DNA of 38,337 bases from an uncultured Alphaproteobacteria bacterium. Lineage in GTDB: Bacteria; Pseudomonadota; Alphaproteobacteria; Micropepsales; Micropepsaceae. Shown here piece after piece: positions 7,530-16,346 of the stretch. A program made the position numbers and the translations under genes. The notes under the pieces were generated by a model. The model saw only the letters and a program-made list of their open reading frames with translations. It was not told the DNA's origin and ran no database searches. Every line of letters begins with the position of its first letter. Position 1 is the stretch's first letter. The stretch covers positions 1-38,337 of the forward strand of contig CAIOFO010000098.1 of assembly GCA_903857685.1 (NCBI GenBank), read 5' to 3'.

Positions 7530-8315
7530 TTACGCAGCGCCGAACTGGACCGCGAAGCAGGCGCCCTTGCCGCCATGGCAGGAACCGAAGCGCAACTTGC
7601 CGCCGATCCTTTGCACGAAGGACTGGATGATTTTCATGCCCAGCCCCTTGCAGTCGGCGGGCGCAAATCCGTCCGGCAAGGGCAGGCCTTCATTGGAAAC
7701 CGACAGGAGATAGGATTTCCCCGCCATGGCCTGCAGCCGCACATCGATCCGGCCCTCGCCATATTTGACGGCGTTGGTCAGAAGCTCGCTGACGATGAAG
7801 GCAAGGGGTATGGCGGTGACAGCCGGCAATTCGATCTCGTCGCACTCCGCCACCACGACGCGGTCAATCGCTTGGCGCGATGACAGCATCTGGGAAAATT
7901 CGCCGCAGAATTCGCCGAGATATTTCTGGAAGGACACTGTCTGCAGCCCGTCCATGCCGTGAAGACGCCTGTGGATGCGCGCGATCATGTTGACGCGATT
8001 GGCCGCCACCGCCAGCTGGGAGGACAATTCCGCATCGCCCGATGCCCGCCCTTGCAGCGCAAGCAGGCTGACAACGATCTGCATGTCGTTGAGCAGCCGG
8101 TGATCCGACTCCTTGCGCATCAGGGCCTGGTATTCGATCGCCTCGTCCTTCAGGCGCAGCAGCGCCTCGCCCTTGGCCAGGATGTCCCGCAGCCCGGCCT
8201 CGGTGATGCGGCGGGCCGCCAGTTCCTGCTCATAGCTGGCGGCGCTGCGCGGCGGAATCGCCCCGACGTTTCCCCGCGGCAAATCACCGTCGGGATGAAC
8301 AATTTCAGCATTCAT
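7530..8315 (-). CDS. HWE/HisKA_2-type sensor histidine kinase, cytoplasmic
   Basis: A 261-residue kinase without membrane segments. The N-terminus is a predicted coiled coil (EQELAARRITEAGLRDILAK). The dimerisation domain carries the phosphorylated His in ESDHRLLNDMQIVVSLLALQ (His72), typical of HisKA_2. The ATPase domain has the N box in VSELLTNAVKYGEG, a weak G1 box (VSNEGLPLPDGF, where DNGxG is usual) and a G2 box GLGMKIIQSF. Kinases of this type often feed general-stress or light responses in alphaproteobacteria. GAAGGG lies eight bases before the ATG. No cognate regulator is adjacent, so it is an orphan here. Confidence 0.85.
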   Translation of the reverse strand: MNAEIVHPDGDLPRGNVGAIPPRSAASYEQELAARRITEAGLRDILAKGEALLRLKDEAIEYQALMRKESDHRLLNDMQIVVSLLALQGRASGDAELSSQLAVAANRVNMIARIHRRLHGMDGLQTVSFQKYLGEFCGEFSQMLSSRQAIDRVVVAECDEIELPAVTAIPLAFIVSELLTNAVKYGEGRIDVRLQAMAGKSYLLSVSNEGLPLPDGFAPADCKGLGMKIIQSFVQRIGGKLRFGSCHGGKGACFAVQFGAA

Positions 8316-8381
8316 GACGGGCGCCCTTCGGGAGGGCCAATGCCCTCAAAAACAATGTGGAATGGGAACCTTCTGGGAACC

Positions 8382-8395
8382 TTGAGGCAGATCAA
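8382..8395. promoter_or_regulatory. FNR-like dyad upstream of the orphan kinase
   Basis: TTGAG-GCAG-ATCAA keeps both core halves TTGA and TCAA with one mismatch to the full consensus. Its centre lies about 73 bp upstream of the kinase start. A direct repeat TGGGAACCTT (twice, 11 bp apart, from 8363) lies between it and the gene. Confidence 0.35.
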
Positions 8396-8454
8396 TTTTG
8401 TCTGCCATCGGACACATATTTCGGGTAGCTATTTTACCGTTCGTTTCCAGACAC

Positions 8455-8910
8455 TTACGGGCCAGAACCGGCGGAATTGGGCAGGCGAGTCCAGATCAGG
8501 GTATGGCCGAAGAGCGGCAGCAGAACATAGGCGCGGATGCGCAAGGTGCCGTCGCCTTCGATGGACATCCTGGCGTTATAGCTGCCGCCATCGTCGGGAT
8601 TGTAGATCCTGCCGCCGTCCCAGAGATTTTCGCCGCTGCGGCGCAGGCCCTCCAGCACGCTGAGGCCCAGCAGAGGCCGGGCGCGGAGCACTGGATCGGG
8701 ATTCTTCAGGTCCACCAGGGGCACGCCCTTGGCGTCGTTCGGCCAGCGAAACCATACGATTTTCGCGCAGAGCCGGTCGTCGCAAGGCGCGATTTCGATC
8801 TCGATGCGCTTGTTGTCGTGCAGCCACAGGCCCACCGGGGTTTGCGCCGCCGCCGGCCATGCCGGCAGCAGCGTCACAAGCAGCAGGAAGGCGAAGCGCG
8901 GCCAAGTCAT
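8455..8910 (-). CDS. DUF2147 domain-containing exported protein
   Basis: A 151-residue protein with a signal peptide (MTWPRFAFLLLVTLLPAWPAAAQ). The mature part begins TPVGLWLHDNKRIEIEIAPC and ends YVLLPLFGHTLIWTRL, matching the DUF2147 layout: G.W...... as the first strand, an I-x-x-C motif, G..IY.P..G..Y in the middle (GGRIYNPDDGGSYNARM), and a final W.R. The fold is a lipocalin-like barrel and the function is unknown. It is preceded on the same strand by the GT41 gene, 43 bp upstream. Confidence 0.85.
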   Translation of the reverse strand: MTWPRFAFLLLVTLLPAWPAAAQTPVGLWLHDNKRIEIEIAPCDDRLCAKIVWFRWPNDAKGVPLVDLKNPDPVLRARPLLGLSVLEGLRRSGENLWDGGRIYNPDDGGSYNARMSIEGDGTLRIRAYVLLPLFGHTLIWTRLPNSAGSGP

Positions 8911-8943
8911 GCGGCAGGATAATAAAGTCGCGATCGGCGGGAA

Positions 8944-8957
8944 TTGACCCAGATCAT
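8944..8957. promoter_or_regulatory. FNR-like dyad between the GT41 and DUF2147 genes
   Basis: TTGAC-CCAG-ATCAT has one full half (TTGA) and one mismatch in the other. It overlaps the GT41 stop codon and lies 34-47 bp upstream of the DUF2147 start. Weak on its own; listed because similar sites recur in the window. Confidence 0.25.
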
Positions 8958-10897
8958 GACATGCCGGGTGCGCCGGACTGGCGGAAATCGTCCCGCATTT
9001 TCTCGAACGCCGCTTCCATGCTGCGGGTGAAGCGGGCGGTGTCGAACAGCGCCGTGCTGGTGCGGTTGGCGGCCACCTTCTGTTTCAATGCCGCCAGGCG
9101 CGGCGCATCCGTCGCCAGCGTCCGCGCCAGGCGCTCGTAATCGGGGAATGTCTGCGTCACCAGTTCGGGCAGCTCCATCGCCGTCAGGATGCTGGCCGCC
9201 ACCCGGCCGGGAAAGCCCGCGCCCATCAACGTCACCACCGGCACGCCGCACCACAAGGCATCGCTGGCGCTGGTGTGGGCGCCGTAAGGCAGCGTGTCGA
9301 GGAAGAGGTCCGCCAGGCGGTGCCGCGCCAGATGTTCCTGCGGCGTGACGCGCTTTGCTGTCACCAGCCGCGCGGGCGCCACGCCGCGCGCCGCGGCGCT
9401 TTTGCGCAAATTCGCCGCCGCCTGGTCATTGTCCTGGATCAGCCACAGCACCGAATCCGGCACTGCCGTCAGCAGCCGCATCCAGATGTCGAACTGGTCC
9501 GGGCCGATCTTCCAGTTGTTGTTGAAGCAGCAGAAGACAAAGCCATGCTCGGGCAATCCCGCCTGGCTGCGCGATGGCGGCGGCCCGGCCTCGGCCCGGC
9601 GGTCGTCGGTCACCCAATAGGTTTCCGGCAGCGCCATGATCTTTTCGGCATAGAAAGGCTGGTGCGAAGGCGGCGCCACGACATTGTCGGCGATGATGTA
9701 GTCGTAATGCTCAGCCCCCAGCGTGCCGGCATAGCCCATATAGCTGGCCTGCACCGGGGCGGGACGGCGGGCGAAAAGCCCCGGCCGGCTGTAGGTGGTG
9801 TACCCCATCAAATCCACCGCGATATCCACGCCGAGACCCGCCATCAGATCGGCGATGCCCGCATCGCTGGAGGTGCGCACGTCATGGAACTGGTCGAATG
9901 CCGCTCTCAGACGCGCCCGCATCGCGCTGCCGTCTTCGGGGCCGAAGCTCACCGCGATCACCTCGAAGCGCGCCCGGTCGTGGCGCTCGAACAGCCCGGC
10001 CAGGAGGCGCGGCATGGGATGGTCGTGAAAATCTGCCGAGCAATAGGCCAGCTTTATTTTCGGGCCCGAAAAGGGCCTGGCCGTCCAGGCGATGCCCGCT
10101 GCCGGGGCGGCATGGACCTTCGCATTGGCCAGCATCACGTCCGGTGCGTTGCTGTAGCTCAGCATGGTGCCGGGATGAATGCCCCTGTCGCCGGCGCGGA
10201 TCGCCGCCACGACCCGCTGCTGGAATTCGGCGTGCCGCGACCAGTCGCAGACATGCATGGCGATGCCGGCCTGCCCGTTCAGCGCCACGACATTGCCGGG
10301 CAGCAATTTTTCCACCGCCGCGAAGCTGGCCATGGCTTCGTCCAGCCGCCGCAAACTGTGCAGCGCCAGGCCGCGATTGGCCATGGCCGCCGTGGCCGTC
10401 GGGTTCAGCGCCAGCACCTTGTCATAGGCGGCGACCGCCTTGTCGGGATGGCCCAGCTGGTCCAGCGCGACGCCGCGGTAAAACCAGGCATCGGCATGAT
10501 CGGGCCGCAGCGCCACCACCTGGTCCAGGCCCGGCAGCGCCTCGGCGGGCCGCCCCAGGCGGACCAGCGCGATGCTGCGGCCCAGAAAGCCGGGCAGATA
10601 ATCCTTCTTGATGCTGAGGGCGTGGACGAAATCCTTCAGCGCCGCGCCCGGCTGGCCCAGCGCCAGCAGGACTTCGCCGCGATTGTTCAGCGCCCCCACC
10701 GCGCCGGGCATCAGGCCCAGCACGGCGTCATAAACCGCCTTTGCCTCGTCCAGCCGGCCGAGATGTTGGAGCGCGCTGGCGCGTCCGAACAGCGCCTCGG
10801 CATTGGCGGGGCTGGCCGCCAGCAGGGCGTCGAAGCCGGCCAGCGCCTCAAGCGGACGGCCCGCCAGGAGCAGGGATTGCGGCGTTTTGGGCGGCAT
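8954..10897 (-). CDS. TPR protein with O-GlcNAc-transferase-like (GT41) domain
   Basis: A 647-residue protein. The first 215 residues are about six tetratricopeptide repeats (for example GRLDEAKAVYDAVLGLMPGA and GHPDKAVAAYDKVLALNP). The rest is a GT41 catalytic region: CSADFHDHPMPRLLAG carries the His conserved in O-GlcNAc transferases, then SYMGYAGTLGAEHYDYIIAD, FCCFNNNWKIGPDQFDIW, and the donor-binding part DLFLDTLPYGAHTSASDALW and VPVVTLMGAGFPGRVAASIL. It should transfer a sugar from a UDP donor to protein Ser/Thr. No signal peptide. In bacteria such enzymes often modify flagellin or surface proteins, but no such target gene lies nearby. Confidence 0.85.
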   Translation of the reverse strand: MPPKTPQSLLLAGRPLEALAGFDALLAASPANAEALFGRASALQHLGRLDEAKAVYDAVLGLMPGAVGALNNRGEVLLALGQPGAALKDFVHALSIKKDYLPGFLGRSIALVRLGRPAEALPGLDQVVALRPDHADAWFYRGVALDQLGHPDKAVAAYDKVLALNPTATAAMANRGLALHSLRRLDEAMASFAAVEKLLPGNVVALNGQAGIAMHVCDWSRHAEFQQRVVAAIRAGDRGIHPGTMLSYSNAPDVMLANAKVHAAPAAGIAWTARPFSGPKIKLAYCSADFHDHPMPRLLAGLFERHDRARFEVIAVSFGPEDGSAMRARLRAAFDQFHDVRTSSDAGIADLMAGLGVDIAVDLMGYTTYSRPGLFARRPAPVQASYMGYAGTLGAEHYDYIIADNVVAPPSHQPFYAEKIMALPETYWVTDDRRAEAGPPPSRSQAGLPEHGFVFCCFNNNWKIGPDQFDIWMRLLTAVPDSVLWLIQDNDQAAANLRKSAAARGVAPARLVTAKRVTPQEHLARHRLADLFLDTLPYGAHTSASDALWCGVPVVTLMGAGFPGRVAASILTAMELPELVTQTFPDYERLARTLATDAPRLAALKQKVAANRTSTALFDTARFTRSMEAAFEKMRDDFRQSGAPGMS

Positions 10898-10945
10898 GGC
10901 CGGGACAATGCGTTTGCGCCCCTGCCGCCGTCAATCGGCGCCGCG

Positions 10946-11839
10946 TCAACCCGCCTTGCGTTTGGCCGCGCCACCCTTGTGCCTGAGGCTTTTTCGCAGC
11001 GCCTCCATCAGGTCAATGACGTTATCGTCTTGCACCGATTCGGCGGTGACCAGCTTTTCGCCTTTTTGCTTGCGGCGGATCAGGTCGCGCAGGGCGGTCT
11101 CGTAGCGGTCATGGAATTTCTCCGGCTCGAAGGCGCCTTCCTGCTGTTCGATGATCTTGCGGGCGATCTCGATCATGCGCTTGTCGGGCCTGGCGGCGGG
11201 AATATCGGCAAAGGCTTCCTTGGGCGGCACCACTTCGTCGGCCATGCGCAGGGTGTAAACCAGGATGCCCTTGTCCTTGGGCTCCAGCGCCACCAGCCTT
11301 TCGCGGGTATGCATGACCACGCGGCCCAGCGCGATGCGGCCCGTTTGCCTGAGGGCTTCGCGGATCACGGTATAGGCCTCGACGCCGGTCTTCTCATTGG
11401 GAATGAGATAATAGGGATCGTTCCAGTACAGCCGGTCGATCTGCTTTTCATCCACGAAGCGTTCGATCTCGATGGTGTGGGTGGTTTCCAGCTTGACGGC
11501 ATCCAGCTCGTCGGCGCTGAGCACGACATAATGGTTCTTGGTGATCTCATAGCCCTTGACCAGGTCGGCGCGCTCCACCGGCCCGGTGTCGGGATCGGTG
11601 GGGATCATGCGGATGCGGTTGCTGGTCTTGGGATTGAGCAGGTGGAACGAGATATCCGCGTCGCGGCGGGTGGCGCCGTAAAGCGCCACCGGGCAGGACA
11701 CCAGCGACAGGCGCAGCTGCCCCTGCCAGATGGGGCGGGCCGGCAGGCGCGGCTCGTTGGAATTGGCCGCCGCCCTGTGATGGGCCGCTTTTTTGGCCTT
11801 GGACTTGGGCCGGGGCCCGGTTTTTTTGCGTACCGCCAT
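10946..11839 (-). CDS. ku: Non-homologous end-joining protein Ku
   Basis: A 297-residue Ku homologue that binds DNA double-strand ends and recruits LigD. The core spans about residues 37-285: [55 protein letters not shown] and [18 protein letters not shown] are all typical. Both ends are Lys-rich ([19 protein letters not shown] and [12 protein letters not shown]), as in other bacterial Ku proteins. GGAAGG lies upstream of the ATG. ligD is divergent, with 74 bp between the start codons and a symmetric promoter-like element in the gap. Confidence 0.95.
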   Translation of the reverse strand: MAVRKKTGPRPKSKAKKAAHHRAAANSNEPRLPARPIWQGQLRLSLVSCPVALYGATRRDADISFHLLNPKTSNRIRMIPTDPDTGPVERADLVKGYEITKNHYVVLSADELDAVKLETTHTIEIERFVDEKQIDRLYWNDPYYLIPNEKTGVEAYTVIREALRQTGRIALGRVVMHTRERLVALEPKDKGILVYTLRMADEVVPPKEAFADIPAARPDKRMIEIARKIIEQQEGAFEPEKFHDRYETALRDLIRRKQKGEKLVTAESVQDDNVIDLMEALRKSLRHKGGAAKRKAG

Positions 11840-11864
11840 GGTGCTTTTCCTTCCGAATTGCGGG

Positions 11865-11896
11865 ACGGAAACGCCGGTATGGAACTATGTTTCCGT
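11865..11896. promoter_or_regulatory. Symmetric bidirectional EcfG-like promoter of ku and ligD
   Basis: ACGGAAAC (11865-11872) and GTTTCCGT (11889-11896) are perfect inverted repeats with 16 bp between them. Read on either strand this gives GGAAA-N17-GTT, one base off the EcfG consensus GGAAC with its GTT -10. Predicted transcript starts lie near 11898 (ligD) and 11863 (ku), leaving short leaders that contain the Shine-Dalgarno sequences of both genes. Alternatively it is an operator for a dimeric regulator. Confidence 0.5.
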
Positions 11897-11913
11897 CAGC
11901 GAAAGGATCGGCA

Positions 11914-14643
11914 GTGGCGTCCAGGAAGAAAAGCTCCGTCAAGAGCCCGGCCGGCAAGGCCCTGGCGAAGTATCGCGCCAAGCGCGATTTCACCCGGACA
12001 GCCGAACCCAGCGGCAAGGAGAAGGTCGGCGCGGCCGATGCCTTGCGCTTCGTCATCCAGAAACATGAAGCCACGCGGCTGCATTATGATTTCCGGCTGG
12101 AGCTCCCCATCGGCAACGGTCAAGGCACCTTCCGCTCCTGGGCGGTGACGCGCGGGCCCTCGCTCGATCCGGCCGAAAAGCGCCTGGCGGTGGAAGTGGA
12201 AGACCATCCCCTCGATTACGGCGATTTCGAAGGCACCATTCCGAAGGGCCAATATGGCGGCGGCACGGTGATGCTGTGGGACCGCGGCTTCTGGCAGCCG
12301 GAAGGCGATGCCGGCAAGATGCTGGCCAAGGGCGATCTCAAATTCACCCTGGCGGGCGAAAAGCTCAAGGGCGGCTGGGTTCTCGTTCGGATGAAGAACG
12401 ACAAGTACAAGAGCAAGCACAACAACTGGCTGCTGATCAAACACCAGGACAAATACGCAAAAGATGGCGACGGTGAGAAAATCCTTGAGAAGGACCGCTC
12501 TGTTGCCTCGGGCCGGGTGATGAAGGCGATCGCCGCCGGCACAGGTGCCAAGCCCAAGCCCTTCATGCGGGCGAAGAGGTTCAAGGCGGATGCCGTCTGG
12601 GTGAGCGGCGGTTCGCGCAGCGAACGAGCAGGTCCGGTGGACCTGCGAGAGCCGCGAACGCGGCGAGCCAAAGCGAGCCGCCGGGCGGCGCCAGCAACGG
12701 ACGGTGATGAAGAGCCCGAGCCGGTGGTCAAGGCAAAACACATTTCATCGCTTCCAAAATTCATAGAAGCCCAACTCTGCCGCCTGGTGGATGCGCCGCC
12801 GTCCGGCGCGGACTGGATCCATGAGGTCAAGTTCGACGGCTACCGCATTCAGTTGCGGGTCCTGGACGGCAAGGCGGTGCTCCGCACCCGCAAGGGCCTG
12901 GACTGGACGGCCAGGTTCGCCGCCATCGCACGCGCTGGCGCGAAACTGCCAGATTGCATTCTCGACGGCGAGATCGTGGCGCTGGATCACAATGGCGCGC
13001 CGGACTTCGCAGGCTTGCAGGCCGCCCTGTCCGACGGCAAGAACGAAGGGCTGGTGTTCTTCGCCTTCGACCTGCTGGCGCTGAAGGACGAAGACCTGCG
13101 TCCCCTCGCCCTGCTGGCGCGCAAGGCGCGGCTGGAAAAGCTGCTGAAGGCTGCGCCCGCCAATTTGCGTTACGTCGAGCATTTTTCCAGCGGCGGCGAC
13201 GCCATCCTCACATCCGCCTGCCGCATGTCGCTGGAAGGCATCGTCTCCAAGCGCGGAAGCGCGCCTTACCGCGCCGGGCTCGGCGATGACTGGACCAAGG
13301 CCAAGTGCCGCGCCGGGCACGAAGTGGTGATCGGCGGCTGGTCCACGACGGCAGGAAAATTCCGCTCCCTGCTGGTGGGCGTGCATCGCGGCGATCACCT
13401 TATATATGTCGGGCGGGTCGGCACCGGCTATTCCGGCGACAAGGTGAAGCGCCTGCTGCCGCGCCTGAAGGACATGGCGGCGAAGGTCAGCCCCTTCAGC
13501 GGCCCCACTTCCAATAGTAAGGGCGCGCCGCGCCATGAGCTCGGCATCAACTGGCTGAAGCCGCAGCTGGTGGCGGAAATCGAATTCGCGGGCTGGACCG
13601 GCGACGGCATGGTGCGGCAGGCTGCCTTCAAGGGCCTGCGGGCCGACAAGCCGGCGGATGACGTGAAAGCCGAGACACCCAGAAAGACCAGAAAACTGGC
13701 CGAACCCAGGGCGGCGAAATCCGCGCCGCCGGGCGCGTCGGTGGTGATGAATATTCCCATCTCCCACCCCGGCAAGGCGATGTGGCCCGATGCGGGCGAC
13801 AACACCTTTCATGGAAGAAGTGGGCCGGTCACGAAACTGGACCTGGCGCGCTATTACGAAGCGGTAGGCGGCTGGATGCTGCCGCATATCAAGGGCCGCC
13901 CCTGCTCCATCGTGCGCGCGCCCGACGGCATCAAGGGCCAGCATTTCTTCCAGCGCCACGCCATGGCGGGACAATCGCGCCTGCTGGACGAAGTGAAAGT
14001 CTCGGGCGACCGCAAGCCCTATCTGGAAATCAACCGGATCGAAGCCCTGGCGGCGGTGGCGCAGGCCGGCGGGCTGGAGCTGCATCCCTGGAACAATGCA
14101 CCGGGCAGGCCCGATGTGCCGGGGCGTTTTGTCTTCGACCTCGACCCTTCGCCCGATCTTTCCTTCGACGATGTCGTCGCGGCGGCCAGGGAACTGAAAG
14201 AGCGATTGGAAAAGCTCGGCCTGACGGCTTTCTGCAAGACCACCGGCGGCAAGGGCCTGCATCTGGTGACGCCGTTCAAGGCGGGCGGGCTGGACTGGAA
14301 GGCCGCCAAGGCGATCGCGCGCGAAATCTGCGTGCGCATGGCCGCCGACAGCCCGGGCAAATACCTGGTCAACATGTCCAGGGAAAAGCGCAAAGGAAAA
14401 ATCTTCCTCGATTATCTGCGCAACGACCGCATGGCCACGGCGGTGGCGCCGCTCAGCCCACGCGCCCGCGACGGCGCCACGGTTTCGATGCCGCTGACCT
14501 GGGCGCAGGTGAGGAAGGGGCTTGATCCGCGCGCCTTCACGGTGCGCACGGCCCCTGCCCTGCTGGCGAAAAGTCCGGCCTGGAAGGACTATGCCGCGGC
14601 GGAAAAGAAACTGGCCGCGGCGGTGAAGAAACTGGTTTCCTGA
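11914..14643 (+). CDS. ligD: ATP-dependent DNA ligase LigD (PE-Lig-Pol order)
   Basis: A 909-residue NHEJ enzyme with three domains. The 3'-phosphoesterase domain comes first ([14 protein letters not shown], then [15 protein letters not shown]). The ATP-dependent ligase follows with the nucleotidyl Lys306 in EVKFDGYR, then DGEIVALD and SLEGIVSKR. The C-terminal primase/polymerase domain has [18 protein letters not shown] and [15 protein letters not shown]. The order is as in Pseudomonas LigD. I chose the GTG at 11914 because AAAGGA lies six bases upstream and the promoter-like element overlaps the ATG at 11887, which would therefore lie before the transcript start. The linker between the first two domains contains an unusual palindrome-rich stretch encoding an Arg/Ser-rich peptide (12611-12690). 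Confidence 0.93.
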   Translation: MASRKKSSVKSPAGKALAKYRAKRDFTRTAEPSGKEKVGAADALRFVIQKHEATRLHYDFRLELPIGNGQGTFRSWAVTRGPSLDPAEKRLAVEVEDHPLDYGDFEGTIPKGQYGGGTVMLWDRGFWQPEGDAGKMLAKGDLKFTLAGEKLKGGWVLVRMKNDKYKSKHNNWLLIKHQDKYAKDGDGEKILEKDRSVASGRVMKAIAAGTGAKPKPFMRAKRFKADAVWVSGGSRSERAGPVDLREPRTRRAKASRRAAPATDGDEEPEPVVKAKHISSLPKFIEAQLCRLVDAPPSGADWIHEVKFDGYRIQLRVLDGKAVLRTRKGLDWTARFAAIARAGAKLPDCILDGEIVALDHNGAPDFAGLQAALSDGKNEGLVFFAFDLLALKDEDLRPLALLARKARLEKLLKAAPANLRYVEHFSSGGDAILTSACRMSLEGIVSKRGSAPYRAGLGDDWTKAKCRAGHEVVIGGWSTTAGKFRSLLVGVHRGDHLIYVGRVGTGYSGDKVKRLLPRLKDMAAKVSPFSGPTSNSKGAPRHELGINWLKPQLVAEIEFAGWTGDGMVRQAAFKGLRADKPADDVKAETPRKTRKLAEPRAAKSAPPGASVVMNIPISHPGKAMWPDAGDNTFHGRSGPVTKLDLARYYEAVGGWMLPHIKGRPCSIVRAPDGIKGQHFFQRHAMAGQSRLLDEVKVSGDRKPYLEINRIEALAAVAQAGGLELHPWNNAPGRPDVPGRFVFDLDPSPDLSFDDVVAAARELKERLEKLGLTAFCKTTGGKGLHLVTPFKAGGLDWKAAKAIAREICVRMAADSPGKYLVNMSREKRKGKIFLDYLRNDRMATAVAPLSPRARDGATVSMPLTWAQVRKGLDPRAFTVRTAPALLAKSPAWKDYAAAEKKLAAAVKKLVS
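12611..12690. repeat. Palindrome-rich cassette inside the ligD linker
   Basis: Three consecutive perfect hairpins are present: GTTCGC-gca-GCGAAC (12611-12625), GCAGGTCC-ggt-GGACCTGC (12628-12646) and GCCGCG-aa-CGCGGC (12651-12664). They are followed by two copies of GCGAGCC (12663-12669, 12673-12679). It keeps the reading frame and encodes an Arg/Ser-rich linker. This looks like a REP-type element accepted in a coding region. Confidence 0.6.
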
Positions 14644-14700
14644 ACGTCATGTGGCTTTTTGGCGAACCATGTTATGAGGCGGCAGCCGAGGAGCTTTTTC

Positions 14701-14985
14701 ATGCGCGCTGTCTGTGCCGTCATTCTGGTTACGTCCCTGCTCGCCACCAGCGCGATGGCAGGCGACAGCGGCCTTGGCAGACTGGCGCCGGGCAAGCCCG
14801 CCGGCGCCCGGCAGGCGCAATCGGTCACCACGGTCGGCGGGGCGGTGCTGGCTGGAGCATTGGGATTCGGTGCGCTTCTGGCGTTGCAGTCCGGCGGCGC
14901 CGCCCTGATCACCGGCGGCACCCCCCCCGCCAACGCGGCCGATCAGGCCGCCCTTGAAGCGGCGACCCTGAACACCACCAAATAG
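14701..14985 (+). CDS. Small exported GKPAG-motif protein (copy 1)
   Basis: A 94-residue protein with a signal peptide (MRAVCAVILVTSLLATSAMA), then a short segment with LAPGKPAGARQAQ, a Gly/Ala/Leu-rich hydrophobic stretch (VGGAVLAGALGFGALLAL) and a hydrophilic tail ending in TLNTTK. It shares the GKPAG motif, layout and size with the genes at 15391 and 29139. GAGGAG lies upstream of the ATG. It follows ligD by 57 bp and may read through from it. No described family is recognised; membrane association is inferred from the hydrophobic stretch. Confidence 0.75.
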   Translation: MRAVCAVILVTSLLATSAMAGDSGLGRLAPGKPAGARQAQSVTTVGGAVLAGALGFGALLALQSGGAALITGGTPPANAADQAALEAATLNTTK

Positions 14986-15390
14986 CGGCCCGTTTCGCCC
15001 TGCTGCGATCCCCGGCAAGGGGCGGCCCTGCCCGCAAGGGCGCCAAATTCCGGTTCTTCCCAGGGAAACGGCATCACGCCGCACCCCAAATTGGGTAGGG
15101 AAATTCACCCGCCCTCAGGCCGCCCGGGTCCGCCGATGTGCCAAAAAAAGCCATGTCGGGGCTGAATTTTTTCGGGAAATTTCTCCCTATTGGGCCGATT
15201 TTACCAACGGGGTGGTTGCTAATGAAAACAATTTTCCCCATGGTGGAATCATCCGCTCAGGGTGAGCGGGGTTCGGCGGCATTGGCGGTTAACGCTGGCT
15301 TTCCCCGAATGATGGTGTCACAGTTTCAGGGTACATGGCATCACCTGCCATTCCTGGCGCAGTTTTAGAAAAATAGTGGGGAGAAAACAC
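14986..15390. other. 405-bp intergenic stretch with a hairpin
   Basis: I see no convincing gene here; a 76-codon frame (15138-15368) lacks a ribosome binding site and any family likeness. The part from about 15150 is less GC-rich than its surroundings. CCGCTCA-ggg-TGAGCGG (15253-15269) is a perfect 7-bp hairpin and could sit in the leader of the following gene. GGGGAG just before 15391 is that gene's ribosome binding site. Confidence 0.5.
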
Positions 15391-15627
15391 ATGCGTTTAT
15401 TCATAGCGGCCACGGTTGCGGCCTCCTTGTTTGCAACGAATCTTCTGGCGGCCGATCTGGCTGCCCCGCTGGCGGCTGGTAAGCCGGCTGGCGTGCAGAA
15501 AGCCCAGGACGCCGGCATTGCCCCGATCTGGTTCGTTGTGGGCGGCGTTGCCGTTATCGGCGCCGTCGTTGCGGCTTCGTCGAGCAGCAACAGCGTTCCG
15601 ATCACCACCCCGCCGACCACGGGTTGA
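15391..15627 (+). CDS. Small exported GKPAG-motif protein (copy 2)
   Basis: A 78-residue protein: signal peptide (MRLFIAATVAASLFATNLLA), a short mature segment with LAAGKPAGVQKAQ, a hydrophobic stretch (IWFVVGGVAVIGAVVAA) and a tail of Ser and Thr (SSSSNS, then TTPPTTG). The motif and layout are shared with copies 1 and 3. GGGGAG lies nine bases before the ATG. A long unexplained leader lies upstream and a strong terminator-like hairpin lies downstream, so it appears to be its own transcription unit. Confidence 0.8.
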   Translation: MRLFIAATVAASLFATNLLAADLAAPLAAGKPAGVQKAQDAGIAPIWFVVGGVAVIGAVVAASSSSNSVPITTPPTTG

Positions 15628-15667
15628 TTTCGCCCAGGTCGCAAGACCGGGCTTTTTCAGGCATTTG

Positions 15668-15719
15668 ACCAGTCCCTGCTCCATCCCGTCTTCGGGATAG
15701 CGAGCAGGGGCTGGTTTTT
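15668..15719 (+). terminator. Rho-independent terminator after GKPAG copy 2
   Basis: The outer arms ACCAGTCCCTGCTC (15668-15681) and GAGCAGGGGCTGGT (15702-15715) pair over 14 positions with one G-U, enclosing a second stem ATCCCG-TCTT-CGGGAT. A run of T follows directly (15715-15719). Confidence 0.85.
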
Positions 15720-15798
15720 GCTTTTATGGGCTTTGCATCGCAAAGCGGCGCACCCCAAACCCTGCTATGCTGATGGCGGAATATTGGAGGTTAGCAGC

Positions 15799-16185
15799 AT
15801 GCGATTCCTCATCATCCCCGTGACACTTGCCGCCCTGGCCGCCGCATCTTCCGCCCGGGCTTCATCCGACAACGCCATTACCGCCGACCAGACCACCAGC
15901 AAGATTGGCCAATGCATGACGGTCGAAGGCCAGGTCACCTTGCGCCCCAGCCAGGACCGCTTCGGCGCCGATCTGAGTTTCGAAAACAACAACGGTTTTG
16001 TCGGTTATGTCCCCCAGGTGGCTTCACTGGGCGATCTTGCCCGCTTCGATGGCCAGACGGTGGACCTGACCGGTGTGATCGAGCCCGGCCATAATGGCCT
16101 GACCCAGATCCAGGTGACCTCGGCCGAACAGATCATGATGGCGGACGAGACGCCGGACCGCCTCCTCACCTGCGATCATTTCTGA
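15799..16185 (+). CDS. Exported protein of unknown function, possibly OB-fold
   Basis: A 128-residue protein with a signal peptide (MRFLIIPVTLAALAAASSARA). The mature part has a beta-rich pattern: CMTVEGQVTLRPSQDRFGAD, FVGYVPQ, VDLTGVIEPGHNGLTQIQV, EQIMMADE. The alternating G-x-V/I strands resemble small OB-fold proteins that were once nucleic-acid binding, but I cannot assign a family. Two Cys (in GQCMTV and LLTCDHF) could form a disulfide. GGAGG lies eight bases before the ATG, and TGCTATGCT (15763-15771) is a possible extended -10. A strong bidirectional terminator follows. Confidence 0.7.
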   Translation: MRFLIIPVTLAALAAASSARASSDNAITADQTTSKIGQCMTVEGQVTLRPSQDRFGADLSFENNNGFVGYVPQVASLGDLARFDGQTVDLTGVIEPGHNGLTQIQVTSAEQIMMADETPDRLLTCDHF

Positions 16186-16205
16186 TTCGCCGCGCTGAAA
16201 CGCAC

Positions 16206-16237
16206 AAAGGCCCCGCCGCTTTCGCGGCGGGGCCTTT
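16206..16237. terminator. Bidirectional terminator-like hairpin
   Basis: AAAGGCCCCGCCGC (16206-16219) and GCGGCGGGGCCTTT (16224-16237) pair perfectly over 14 bp with a TTTC loop. It lies between convergent genes, the exported protein and the SprT-like gene. Confidence 0.8.
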
Positions 16238-16271
16238 GGCTGCGCATCAAGAGCGGGAGGGGGCCGCCCGA

Positions 16272-16321
16272 GCGCGAACTTGTGAGCGCGAATCTTCTTA
16301 ACTGCGCGCGAAGTTGTGAGC
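16272..16321. repeat. Two near-identical 16-bp direct repeats
   Basis: GCGCGAACTTGTGAGC (16272-16287) and GCGCGAAGTTGTGAGC (16306-16321) differ at one base and start 34 bp apart. They lie just downstream of the SprT-like gene on the reverse strand. Role unknown. Confidence 0.5.
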
Positions 16322-16346
16322 ACGGCCCATGAAGAGCGCGGGCCTC

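Noticed and set aside
9275..12148. A 957-codon plus-strand frame
   Set aside because: It is antisense to the GT41 and ku genes, is His/Arg/Gln-rich and shows no family motifs. GC-rich genes commonly leave such shadow frames.
15138..15368. A 76-codon frame in the gap before GKPAG copy 2
   Set aside because: No ribosome binding site, no family likeness, mixed composition. The stretch is better read as a leader or promoter region.
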